A program made the position numbers and the translations under genes. Source: JABIFK01 sp047619225 (GTDB lineage Bacteria; Latescibacterota; UBA2968). From it: DNA of 64,000 nt. Below are positions 8,095-16,314 of this stretch, one piece after another. Numbering within the stretch: position 1 is the stretch's first letter; each line of letters begins with the position of its first letter. Below the pieces are notes generated by a model. It made no database searches. It had not been told where the DNA came from and worked only from the letters and a program-made list of their open reading frames with translations. The stretch spans positions 8,389 to 72,388 of the forward strand of contig JBLHJX010000001.1 in the NCBI GenBank assembly GCA_047619225.1, written 5' to 3'.

Positions 8095-8862
8095 TTAACC
8101 CGCCGCTTCCAGTTCCTTCCTCAAATGCGCTTCCATCTCAACAAATCGCGGGTCGGCACGCAGATCACCACTTCTGGGTCGTTCAAATCCAACGTGTAGA
8201 TCTTCTATAATACGCCCAGGCCGAGCCGACATCACCACCACGCGATCAGAGAGCAACAAAGCCTCAGAAATGCTGTGCGTAATAAACATCACCGTGGCCT
8301 TTGTTTCGCCCCAAATTTGTAACAACTCAAGCTGCATCCGCTCCCGCGTAATTTCATCCAACGCACCAAACGGCTCATCCATCAGCAAAATAGAAGGGCG
8401 AAAAGTTAACGCCCGTGCAATGGCCACACGCGACTGCATCCCCCCCGACAGTTCCCGCGGATAGGCGTTTTCAAAACCCGTCAGCCCAACCATTTCAATC
8501 AAATCTGGCACCCGGTCCAATACCGTTTGATCGCCAAAAATCTCACCCGCCAAGGCCACATTTTGGGTCACCGTGCGCCATTCGAGTAATGCGGGGCTTT
8601 GGAAAACAAACCCCACGTCACGTGCCTTACGTGCTTCCAGCGGACTCATCTGATTAACCAAAACAACGCCGCCTGATGCCGTATCCAGATCCCCCACAAT
8701 GCGAATCATACTCGTCTTTCCGCATCCCGATGGACCGATGATACTCACAAATTCGCCTGGCTGAATTTGAAGGGACACATCTTCCAAAGCCACAACGCGC
8801 CCATTGTCACTCTCAAAAACCTTTTCCAAGCCTTGCAAATCAACTGCAAAATCGTTGTCCAC
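8095..8862 (-). CDS. ABC transporter ATP-binding protein (SsuB/TauB type)
   Basis: Nucleotide-binding subunit (255 residues) with Walker A GPSGCGKTS, signature LSGGMQSR, Walker B ILLMDEPFGALDE and the switch histidine in FITHSISEA. It belongs to the nitrate/sulfonate/taurine ATPase group, matching the permease and binding protein encoded convergently at 6234-7999. I place the start at a GTG (8862) preceded by GAAAGGG. The open frame extends further upstream but would overlap the DUF6785 gene and reads as non-protein-like. It lies 11 bases after that gene, in one operon. Confidence 0.93.
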   Translation of the reverse strand: MDNDFAVDLQGLEKVFESDNGRVVALEDVSLQIQPGEFVSIIGPSGCGKTSMIRIVGDLDTASGGVVLVNQMSPLEARKARDVGFVFQSPALLEWRTVTQNVALAGEIFGDQTVLDRVPDLIEMVGLTGFENAYPRELSGGMQSRVAIARALTFRPSILLMDEPFGALDEITRERMQLELLQIWGETKATVMFITHSISEALLLSDRVVVMSARPGRIIEDLHVGFERPRSGDLRADPRFVEMEAHLRKELEAAG

Positions 8863-8873
8863 ACTTGCCCTTT

Positions 8874-10853
8874 CTAATACCCGTGAACATAATGCCCCCC
8901 ACTGGGGAAAAATATCATATCGACCACAAACGATACACCAATCGCAAACACATACCCAACAATGAGACCGTAACTCAGAGGTTTGGATTGCCGATAAACA
9001 CCAATACCACCCAAGCGCAAGATGATCAGTTTTGCCAACCAAACCAAGAAAATACACAGAACATACAAACGCACATATCCATCAAACATCAGCATAGCAC
9101 CTAAAGGATGCAAGGGCCACCACGCAATGCGGCTTTGCAACACCGTCAATGCCACCGCAACACCAATGCCCAGTACCCACGCAACAATCTTTGACGGATC
9201 CGTAACCGTTCGATCAGACGTCTCTGCCACAACTTTGGCAATGCCGTCATACATGCCCACCGGTGCCCCCACCAAAGACCACGTTCGAAACACGGCACCA
9301 CCCCCGTCATAACACAGCCAAATGGTGTAAATGCCCGACGTGAGCACGCCAACCAAAACACATCCAAAAACAAAGGCCCTCGCACCCAGCCGACGCCCCA
9401 ACAAGCGTTCGATATGCGGCAATGCTGCAGGCAACCGCCACCCCGAAAGCACCCGCCAATTCACCACCCGCATTGCAACCAGAGTGGATTCCGACATCCG
9501 CGCCGTGCCCGCCCAAATCGTGGGAATCGCGTGCCCCCAATTGGGAAACAAATAACCAAACCCACTCGCCGACAAAAATTTCATCACCGCAAAAATGCCC
9601 ACCCAAAACAAAAGCAACCACACCGCAGCCATCACCAAACCATATCCGGCAGCGTGCAGCCAAAACCACATATAAAGCCCACCGCCAACAAGTGCACCAA
9701 ATGCCCACCGAGCAGAAACAAAGACAGTATCTGACTCATCTTGTGACACGGGGTGTAAGACTTGGTGCCACACCCGTTTCAAATGCCCCCGAGAAACCCA
9801 GATGGCCCAGATCACAAGCCCAATCATTACCCCGTGCACAAACAAACCCAAAATCTCGCCCGTTTTGGCTTCTTGCCCACTCAACCCAATGGCAAAACCA
9901 ACCCGGTTCATGCCATATCGCACACCCAAACCCACAACATAAAGCGACCAAATGCTAAACAGAATGTTCAAATCACACAGAAACGTAAAACCGATAACCG
10001 TGGGCAACAAGCGATACGACAGAACTTCCAAATAGCGAGAGACCGAGTCACCACGGGGTCCCGAGGGTCCGTAATACGCATCAAACAACGCAAGGCGTGG
10101 AAATCCAGTGACGAAATATTCGATAATATTAAACAAGATGGGCACCGCAGCAACACCAAATCCCACCCAAAACATCCAACTTTTCATAAAGGGCGGCCAC
10201 CCGCGTCGTTGATCAAATCCTTCCGTCAATGCCAATGGTACTTGGGCCAAAGGAAAGGACAGACGCTCATGATCTGTCCATTGCTTTTGAAAAATAGCCG
10301 TAATGCCCACACCAATGGCGGTCATTGCAAAAGAAGCAGACAAAGCCCAAAACAAAGGCCCTATCCACGCCCCCCAAGGCACCCCTTCCCCGGGGTTTAA
10401 TCCCGTATAAAAACGATCCACCACCCCAGGGGCATCAACCGGGTACATCCACCAAGGCAAATACTCGAAAATCAATTCCAGCCATCGGTTTTCTGGCGAG
10501 GCATAGTACCGAGGTGCGGCCATTGCGCCTACCCACTGAGTGGCCCAATTATACCCAGCAAAAGCACCGCCAGCCCACAGCGCACTGAAGATCACGCGCA
10601 GTTCAATCGTTCGGAGTGACAAACGCGGTGCAAATCGCTTGAGCAAGCTATTGCCCAAGAGCCAAAATACAAACGGCAAAAGGACCACCAGTGGCAAATT
10701 GGACATCGCCATATGGGCCGAGCGCAACTGAAACTCCAAATAGGTCGCCCATATACACGCCAATACCAACGTAACAAGCGTGAGAATGGCCACACCTACC
10801 CGTACCGTTTGAGGGGTATCTGAATGTTCTATGTTTGGTTCAGCAAGGGCCAT
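8874..10853 (-). CDS. DUF6785-type polytopic membrane protein (OPT-like)
   Basis: Large integral membrane protein (659 residues from the chosen start) with roughly 14 hydrophobic segments and Trp-rich loops. It resembles the DUF6784/DUF6785 family, distant from oligopeptide (OPT) transporters; features include the loop QWTDHERLSFPLAQVPLALTEG and VSARWAFGALVGGGLYMW. Function is unproved; a transport role is inferred from topology. I prefer the ATG at 10853, six bases after GAAAGG; an alternative start at 10889 adds twelve residues. The ABC ATPase gene follows after 11 bases, an unusual pairing. Confidence 0.75.
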   Translation of the reverse strand: MALAEPNIEHSDTPQTVRVGVAILTLVTLVLACIWATYLEFQLRSAHMAMSNLPLVVLLPFVFWLLGNSLLKRFAPRLSLRTIELRVIFSALWAGGAFAGYNWATQWVGAMAAPRYYASPENRWLELIFEYLPWWMYPVDAPGVVDRFYTGLNPGEGVPWGAWIGPLFWALSASFAMTAIGVGITAIFQKQWTDHERLSFPLAQVPLALTEGFDQRRGWPPFMKSWMFWVGFGVAAVPILFNIIEYFVTGFPRLALFDAYYGPSGPRGDSVSRYLEVLSYRLLPTVIGFTFLCDLNILFSIWSLYVVGLGVRYGMNRVGFAIGLSGQEAKTGEILGLFVHGVMIGLVIWAIWVSRGHLKRVWHQVLHPVSQDESDTVFVSARWAFGALVGGGLYMWFWLHAAGYGLVMAAVWLLLFWVGIFAVMKFLSASGFGYLFPNWGHAIPTIWAGTARMSESTLVAMRVVNWRVLSGWRLPAALPHIERLLGRRLGARAFVFGCVLVGVLTSGIYTIWLCYDGGGAVFRTWSLVGAPVGMYDGIAKVVAETSDRTVTDPSKIVAWVLGIGVAVALTVLQSRIAWWPLHPLGAMLMFDGYVRLYVLCIFLVWLAKLIILRLGGIGVYRQSKPLSYGLIVGYVFAIGVSFVVDMIFFPSGGHYVHGY

Positions 10854-10914
10854 AAAAAACCTTTCGGGGAATACCACAATATACACCACGAACGAACCAG
10901 ATCAAAACAAAGAG

Positions 10915-10942
10915 ACCCCGCGAAGCGTGGGCTTCGCGGGGT
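10915..10942 (-). terminator. Probable terminator downstream of the 11116-11556 gene
   Basis: Twelve-base-pair perfect GC-rich stem ACCCCGCGAAGC / GCTTCGCGGGGT with a four-base loop. On the minus strand it is followed by CTCTTTGTTTT. It lies 60 bases before the DUF6785 start. Confidence 0.7.
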
Positions 10943-11019
10943 ATTGCTAAATTCTGCGTTAAAAACGCAACGGCTGTGGTGTAGATCTAAGGACTCTTAT
11001 TGCGAATTGTTCCGATAAT

Positions 11020-11112
11020 CTATAAATATTACCTACAGTAAACTTTTTAATTTAAAACATAAATTATATATTTACAATGTTTTAAACTGATTAATATTTA
11101 AAATAAAACTTT
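11020..11112. other. Very AT-rich intergenic stretch
   Basis: About 90 bases of almost pure A/T between the stop of the 11116 gene and its terminator hairpin. I see no gene in it. It could be a 3' untranslated segment or hold promoters for the DUF6785 unit, but no -35/-10 pair stands out. Confidence 0.4.
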
Positions 11113-11115
11113 ATT

Positions 11116-11556
11116 CTACTGATAACCATCATTCCGAATCGTTTTCTGTTTAAGTTCCCCAAGTTGCTGTATTTCCTTTTGAACAGCCTGAATCTCCCAT
11201 TGAAGGTCCAAGAGCGGATCGAAGCCGATGTGATTCATTTCTAAAGAGACAGACGACACAGACAATGCCTCACTCGGCAGATTCACAATCGGGTCGGGCA
11301 AACGCCCTTCCCCTGTCCCTGCAATGGGTTGATTCTCGTTTGGGTCCTGTTGCACCACACTAACGCCTCTGCCCAACATACCCACATCATCAAATAGGGC
11401 TATTTCCGAAATGACCCCCTGCGCTTGAACACGCAGACGATATTCAACAGCTAATTTTTGTGCCAAAACCTGCAGCATCTGTGGTTGGGGTTCACCGGCA
11501 AAAAGTTCACCCATAGTGAGCACCAATCCCAAACAAATATATTTTAAAATCTTCAT
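11116..11556 (-). CDS. Small secreted coiled-coil protein, paralogue of the 13789-14880 product
   Basis: Unrecognised 146-residue protein with a signal peptide (about residues 1-20, cleavage after LFA) and a C-terminal coiled coil (about 112-140). Residues 40-66 share the gapless pattern RLR-x11-LFDD-x4-GR-x-VS with residues 225-251 of the larger secreted coiled-coil protein encoded at 13789-14880, and both end in a similar helix, so this looks like a short paralogue of its C-terminal part. The ATG at 11556 follows AGGAGG; the longer frame to 11664 has no such site and would hide the signal peptide. A sigma-54-type promoter sits immediately upstream. Probably periplasmic; function unknown. 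Confidence 0.75.
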   Translation of the reverse strand: MKILKYICLGLVLTMGELFAGEPQPQMLQVLAQKLAVEYRLRVQAQGVISEIALFDDVGMLGRGVSVVQQDPNENQPIAGTGEGRLPDPIVNLPSEALSVSSVSLEMNHIGFDPLLDLQWEIQAVQKEIQQLGELKQKTIRNDGYQ

Positions 11557-11582
11557 ATCACACCTCCTAACCCCCTCACAAT

Positions 11583-11597
11583 GCAACTCGCGTACCA
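11583..11597 (-). promoter_or_regulatory. Predicted sigma-54 (-24/-12) promoter
   Basis: Minus-strand TGGTACGCGAGTTGC: -24 TGGTACG (one mismatch to TGGCACG), perfect -12 TTGC, and ten bases between GG and GC. The expected start point would be near 11571, giving a short leader that still holds the AGGAGG of the 11116-11556 gene. A sigma-54 activator is encoded a few kb upstream. Confidence 0.65.
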
Positions 11598-11658
11598 AAC
11601 GAACAGACCCTTTCATCACTTGCGATAATACCCAAAACATGCCTATTCCAACAAAAAA

Positions 11659-11698
11659 CCCCATCAGAAGTCTGAGCCATATCAGTTTTCTGACGGGG
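11659..11698 (-). terminator. Rho-independent terminator of the aldo/keto reductase gene
   Basis: Eleven-base-pair stem (CCCCGTCAGAA / TTCTGATGGGG on the minus strand, one G-T pair) followed by GTTTTTTG. Confidence 0.8.
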
Positions 11699-11729
11699 GT
11701 TTGCGTTTTAAAAACAACCTCAACTGGAC

Positions 11730-12629
11730 CTACTCGTCTCCTTCTTTAGGCCCAAAGTGTTCACCCCACTCTTTGGCCAAAACCTGCCCTTCGCTGTCAA
11801 GCACAGCCAATTCATCTGTCGAAAGTGGTGTGTAGTTACGCGCCCAGGCAATATTCTGTTCCAATTCGGCAATCGAATACATACCCACGACAGCAGTGCT
11901 AACCCCACTCAAACCCAATGCATATCGCAAAGCCATTTCCAAGCGATCTGGCCGAGATACGCCCAGAATAGAAGGGGTGGGCACTTCATATTTCATCTCT
12001 GGAGCGCCACCAAAAACCTTCATGGCCGCAACACCCGCCTCCTGAGCCACAGCCAAGTCCAATGCTTCCCCTTGAAAATTGTATGTGTGTCGATCCACAT
12101 AATTCATCGCAAACATCACAGCATCCACATCTGCGGCCTCAAGTATCTTAACAGCCTTCCAAGGGCGAGCATGGCACGTAATACCCACAAAACGCACCAG
12201 ACCGCGTTTTTGGGCGTCTCTGAGTGCTGCGAGTGATCCATCAGGTGCCAATACTTGGTCTACATCCAAACTACTCACCGAGTGAACAAAGGCCAAGTCA
12301 ACCTGATCGGTTTGCAAGTCCCGCAAACTCTGTTCCAAAGTCTCTGTGGCTTTTTTGCCCTCTGCAGTAAATGTCTTCGTTACCAAAAAAGCTTCATCTC
12401 GCCTTTTATTAATTACGTGACCCAGTTGTTCTTGGGCCCGCTCATATCCAGGTGCCGTGTCTAGGTAAGTCACACCCAAATCCAAAGCAGCATGATACAA
12501 TTCAATCGCTTCAACATCTGGCAACCCCATTCCCCCCGGCGCAGACCCCAGCCCCAAGAGAGGAACCTTTTCACCCGTTTTTCCAAATTGCCGCTGGGGC
12601 AACGGAAGTACATCCACTTGACTCGCCAT
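11730..12629 (-). CDS. Aldo/keto reductase
   Basis: Predicted NAD(P)H-dependent oxidoreductase with a TIM barrel (299 residues). The catalytic tetrad is visible: Asp and Tyr in DTAPGYERAQEQLG, Lys in FLVTKTF and His in VDLAFVHSV. GKTGEKVPLLGLGSAPGG is the usual N-terminal strand. The start is fixed by GAGGAG upstream of the ATG at 12629. It lies about 100 bases after the outer-membrane barrel gene and ends in its own terminator. The substrate cannot be inferred. Confidence 0.92.
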   Translation of the reverse strand: MASQVDVLPLPQRQFGKTGEKVPLLGLGSAPGGMGLPDVEAIELYHAALDLGVTYLDTAPGYERAQEQLGHVINKRRDEAFLVTKTFTAEGKKATETLEQSLRDLQTDQVDLAFVHSVSSLDVDQVLAPDGSLAALRDAQKRGLVRFVGITCHARPWKAVKILEAADVDAVMFAMNYVDRHTYNFQGEALDLAVAQEAGVAAMKVFGGAPEMKYEVPTPSILGVSRPDRLEMALRYALGLSGVSTAVVGMYSIAELEQNIAWARNYTPLSTDELAVLDSEGQVLAKEWGEHFGPKEGDE

Positions 12630-12736
12630 TTATTTTCTCCTCTGTTTTTCTTCGTGTCTTCCGTGTGACTCGCTACGCACATTATGGGCTTCGCCTGTGC
12701 GCCAGTGAGACTGTGAGCCTTCACTTCATGCCAAGA

Positions 12737-13792
12737 CTACATTTTAACTTCAAACATAAGCGAAAACACATGTTTGCGGTAGAAACCGTCCCCCTCGCGC
12801 GCGCCATTCCGGTAAAAACCATACTGCCCAGCAAGCACGTGCTTTGCAGAGATTTGTCGAGAGAGTTTCAAGATCGCAATGCTTTGTTCATACGCATCCG
12901 TCTCAGCTGCACGTCCAAATAAATCGGGCACTTTCTCGTCGTAAAGGCGCACATGAAACTGAGCCAAGACCTGTGCGTCTACCCCTCGGCCCAAGTGCCG
13001 CACAACCATGCCTTGCAGGCGGTGAGCCCAAAAGGCATATCCAAAACTGTTCGACTGATTGCGCAAAAGCACATAATCGGCTTGAATCAGCATGCCTGTA
13101 AAAACCTGAAACCCCAGCGTCAAAGACGTTGCCCGATCAACTTGCTGGCCTTTTAAAGGCACAATTTGATCCAAATCGTCTAAATCCAACGCTGCACGAT
13201 CAAAATCTGTCCATCGTTTAAGAAACCGCGCGTGAGCAGAAAAATGACGTTTCCTCGAATAGGTCAAATCAATACCAGCGGTGTGATACGTGGTTTCAGG
13301 CAGCAAAACGTCGCGTGAATCATCTCCACCCAACCCCAAACGCAACCGACTGGTCATGCCCAACCCAAAAGGCACAGTGAGATCACCATCAACCACTGCC
13401 CGTAAGTAACTTTCTTCTCCTGGGGCACGGGTGGCCTGTTTAAACTTCAAACCAGACCGAATCGCTACAGTGCTCTTTTGGCCAATAGATCTGAGTCCGT
13501 TCACAAAAAATTGTTCAACAAATACATCTCCAGCTTGCATTTGACCAGGTGCCGTCGCCCAAATATGTTTGAAACCCGCCTGCTGTTCTATTTGTACGGC
13601 GCTTTTGGACCCACGGTAGCCCAGCCCTTTTGCCGTTACAGAAACCCGGCTGGTCAGCCCCCCTTGCGCGTCTCTGAGTGCTTCATAGACATTGCTGTCA
13701 TAAGATGTTGTTCCCACCACTTGTACATCTGCCGCAAACACGGGCGCCCACCAGCTCCAAAACCCCACCAAGATCAATCCTATGCATCTCAC
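12737..13792 (-). CDS. Predicted outer-membrane beta-barrel protein
   Basis: Protein of 351 residues with a signal peptide (about residues 1-21, FAA|DV) followed by many alternating amphipathic strands with aromatic ends, such as RHFSAHARFLKRW and TSLTLGFQVFTGMLIQADYVL. It ends in FSLMFEVKM, an aromatic/hydrophobic C-terminus like that used for barrel insertion. It has no recognisable family motif. Translation starts with GTG overlapping the stop of the preceding gene (GTGA), so it is coupled to the secreted coiled-coil protein and belongs to the two-component operon. It may be a partner or porin-like component for that protein. Confidence 0.75.
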   Translation of the reverse strand: MRCIGLILVGFWSWWAPVFAADVQVVGTTSYDSNVYEALRDAQGGLTSRVSVTAKGLGYRGSKSAVQIEQQAGFKHIWATAPGQMQAGDVFVEQFFVNGLRSIGQKSTVAIRSGLKFKQATRAPGEESYLRAVVDGDLTVPFGLGMTSRLRLGLGGDDSRDVLLPETTYHTAGIDLTYSRKRHFSAHARFLKRWTDFDRAALDLDDLDQIVPLKGQQVDRATSLTLGFQVFTGMLIQADYVLLRNQSNSFGYAFWAHRLQGMVVRHLGRGVDAQVLAQFHVRLYDEKVPDLFGRAAETDAYEQSIAILKLSRQISAKHVLAGQYGFYRNGAREGDGFYRKHVFSLMFEVKM

Positions 13793-14880
13793 GGGGCCTG
13801 CCCTTCTAACAACTGCGTGAGATATTGCTGCAACCGCTCAACCCGGTCCTGCACCAACTTCTCTTGCTGCACCAAAGCCTGTTGGTGCAAACGCAATTTT
13901 TGAATCTCAACACCCAATTCATCTACAGGACTGCCATCAGAAGCCTTGAGTCCATCCAATACCACTTCCCTGCCAATGTCCACCGCAGGCGCCAAATCTC
14001 TGTTAGGAACAATGAGGTCGGTCTTTGTATCCTCTGCCAGTGGCGGGCCAACTATGCCTACAACATCAAAACCCAGTCCACTGGATGTCTCAATGGGTTC
14101 AGTCGCAGATGCTTCCACGGCCTGCGCCGAAACAGATCGCCCCTGTGGTGACGTATCGTCAAACAAACCAAAGTCACTCGTAAAAGACGTAAACCGTTCA
14201 CGCAAACGTTGCTCTTCTACCAAACGTGTCAATTGCCGAGCCGCAGCCGTTTTCTCACGCCCTATTTGTAGGGCCACATCTGTCATCAATTCTGCCTTGA
14301 GCCGAATGTCATCTGGCGTGTCGTCTGCGCCAATCGTTACAGTAGGCAAAGCTTTTTGGGCAACAGCCTCGTCGAGTGACCTTCGCATGGTCTGCAATGT
14401 TTGTATCTGAGCAACTGCGGCCGAATCATGGTGCTCTGGCAGCAAACCAACCAATCGATCAATCTCTTCACCATAAACATCGCGTAAAGACAACCGAACA
14501 CCCTTAACCTCTTGTCCAACAATTACTTCTTCGTGAAATATCACTTCCAATGCCAAGGTCAGTGCAAGCGATCGACGCAAGGCTTGCGCCAACTCGCCCG
14601 AGGCAGTACCCCCAGAATGGGTTCTCTTTAACTCGGCGACCTCATTGGCCAAACTGTCTGCGGACGCTTGCAAAACGGCTTGCTGAGAGTGCAAAGAGTC
14701 ACGCTTGCCCACCAACAGTTTAAGCGCGTCTTGAAGTACAACCATTTGCGTAACATCAGCCCCCTGAACCTGCCCAACCAGTGAGCCCGACCCAAGTGCC
14801 ATCACTAAAAACAGAAACGTCAACACACGGGGCTGTTGCGCCCAAGAAACCATCCCAGTTCTGGTATTTACACCCGCCAT
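13789..14880 (-). CDS. Secreted coiled-coil protein in the sigma-54 two-component operon
   Basis: Unrecognised 363-residue protein with a signal peptide (hydrophobic core about residues 19-35, likely cleaved after VQG|AD). It has a first coiled coil (about 50-88), a helical middle (95-230), a Gly/Pro-rich linker containing GLFDDTSPQGRSVS (about 238-251), and a second coiled coil (about 325-358). The linker block is shared with the small protein at 11116-11556. I use the ATG at 14880 (AAGGG six bases upstream); the frame reaches a GTG at 14919 without a ribosome-binding site. Probably periplasmic. Its place between the response regulator and a predicted outer-membrane barrel suggests an envelope assembly or sensing role. 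Confidence 0.78.
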   Translation of the reverse strand: MAGVNTRTGMVSWAQQPRVLTFLFLVMALGSGSLVGQVQGADVTQMVVLQDALKLLVGKRDSLHSQQAVLQASADSLANEVAELKRTHSGGTASGELAQALRRSLALTLALEVIFHEEVIVGQEVKGVRLSLRDVYGEEIDRLVGLLPEHHDSAAVAQIQTLQTMRRSLDEAVAQKALPTVTIGADDTPDDIRLKAELMTDVALQIGREKTAAARQLTRLVEEQRLRERFTSFTSDFGLFDDTSPQGRSVSAQAVEASATEPIETSSGLGFDVVGIVGPPLAEDTKTDLIVPNRDLAPAVDIGREVVLDGLKASDGSPVDELGVEIQKLRLHQQALVQQEKLVQDRVERLQQYLTQLLEGQAP

Positions 14881-14922
14881 TTTGAACCCTTGTAACAACA
14901 TTCTAAAGATAAAACCCACAGT

Positions 14923-16314
14923 TTATGATGTTAAACCGTATTTCTCGAGTTTATAATATAATGCACTCGTTTTAATACCCAAAATTTCTGCTGCCCGGGT
15001 TTTAACACCTTCTGTTTGTGCCAGTGCCTGAACAATCAAATCCCGCTCCAAACCGTCCAATCGTGCGTTTAAAGCCAAACCGTCCCCATTCTCAACATTT
15101 TCAACATTTTCAATATGAGAATGTACAGTTTCTTCTGGCACATCAAACGGCAAGTCGGCGACGCCAATTTCCTCGCCATCAGACAAAACCAACAACCGCT
15201 CGATGAGGTTTTCCAATTCACGAACATTGCCAGGCCAATGATACATTTGTAAAACGGTCAAAGCCGACTGCGTAAATGGCTTTGCCCGAACACCGACTTC
15301 TGAGCTCTTTTTATGCAAAAAATGTTCCACCAAACCCGGAATGTCCATCTTTCTGTGTCTTAAGGGGGGCAATTCAATGGGAATGACGTGCAAGCGATAA
15401 TACAAATCTTCTCGAAACAAGCTTTCTGCCATCATCTCTTTTAAGTCTCGATTGGTCGCAGCAATCACACGCACATCCACACGCAGTGTCTTTTCACCGC
15501 CCAAACGCTCAAACTCCTTCTCCTGTAAAACACGCAAAAGCTTCACTTGGGCGTCAAGGGGCAAGTCGCCCACTTCATCTAAGAATATCGTACCCCCGTC
15601 GGCAATTTCAAAGCGACCCCGTTTGTCTTTCACCGCCCCCGTAAATGCACCCTTGTCATGCCCGAACAATTCTCCTTCGACCAAATCTTTGGGCAATGCC
15701 CCGCAGTTCACTTTTACAAAGGGTCCATCACACCTTGGGCTCGCCTGATGAATTGCGCGTGCAATCAATTCTTTCCCGGTGCCACTTTCCCCCAAAACCA
15801 ACACGGCCGAATTGATTGGAGCGGCCTTTTTTACGCGCTCAAACACACCCTGCATAGAAGGATCAGATCCAATCATTTTACCAAAATTAAACCGCTCATC
15901 AATTTCGGTCTTGAGGTATGTATTCTCTTCTTTTAATCGGTCATGTGAAACACGCATTTTTCTGTGCGACAACGCTTTATCAACTTTTAACTGAATCACA
16001 TCTGGCGAAAAAGGTTTGCTCACAAAATCGACGGCGCCTCTTTTCATTGCCTCAACAGCCAAATCAACACTGCCATGTGCTGTCATCACAATAACATCTA
16101 TGTCCAAAGCTTGGACTTTGTCTAAAACAGCCAGTCCATCCAGGCCATCCATCTTATAATCTGTAATCACCAAGTCAAAATCGGCTTTGTCCAAATGCGC
16201 CAATCCCGTTGCCCCATCTGCAACAGACAACACATCATGACCTTTTCGCTCAAGGGCCACACGCACACCGCTGCGCATGGTTTCGTGATCGTCTATAACC
16301 AAAATCCGACTCAT
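14923..16314 (-). CDS. NtrC-family sigma-54-dependent response regulator
   Basis: 463 residues: receiver domain (1-115; acidic pair at D8-D9, phosphoacceptor D52, K100), AAA+ activator domain with Walker A GESGTGKE (175-182), the sigma-54-contacting GAFTGA loop (222-227) and Walker B GTIFLDEVGD, and a C-terminal Fis-type helix-turn-helix (about 430-460). A short VEN tandem repeat lies in the linker before the HTH. It activates RNA polymerase carrying sigma-54 once phosphorylated by its kinase. The start codon overlaps the kinase stop (ATGA). Likely targets include the sigma-54-type promoter at 11583-11597; this is inference. Confidence 0.96.
   Translation of the reverse strand: MSRILVIDDHETMRSGVRVALERKGHDVLSVADGATGLAHLDKADFDLVITDYKMDGLDGLAVLDKVQALDIDVIVMTAHGSVDLAVEAMKRGAVDFVSKPFSPDVIQLKVDKALSHRKMRVSHDRLKEENTYLKTEIDERFNFGKMIGSDPSMQGVFERVKKAAPINSAVLVLGESGTGKELIARAIHQASPRCDGPFVKVNCGALPKDLVEGELFGHDKGAFTGAVKDKRGRFEIADGGTIFLDEVGDLPLDAQVKLLRVLQEKEFERLGGEKTLRVDVRVIAATNRDLKEMMAESLFREDLYYRLHVIPIELPPLRHRKMDIPGLVEHFLHKKSSEVGVRAKPFTQSALTVLQMYHWPGNVRELENLIERLLVLSDGEEIGVADLPFDVPEETVHSHIENVENVENGDGLALNARLDGLERDLIVQALAQTEGVKTRAAEILGIKTSALYYKLEKYGLTS

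Noticed and set aside
8863..9057. 65-codon N-terminal extension of the ABC ATPase
   Set aside because: It overlaps the DUF6785 gene, reads Cys/Trp-rich without protein character, and a GTG with a ribosome-binding site lies where the ATPase domain begins.
9022..10400. Several long plus-strand frames (up to 212 codons) opposite the DUF6785 gene
   Set aside because: They are antisense to a continuous membrane protein with a clear ribosome-binding site, are basic and Pro/His/Gln-rich, and lack start signals: shadows of codon use.
12470..12724. 84-codon minus-strand frame between the AKR and barrel genes
   Set aside because: Mostly overlaps the AKR start region; no ribosome-binding site and no recognisable content.
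15087..15117. Short tandem repeat (AACATTTTC units) in the sigma-54 regulator
   Set aside because: It encodes VENVENVEN in the flexible linker before the HTH; a small coding microsatellite and not a separate element.
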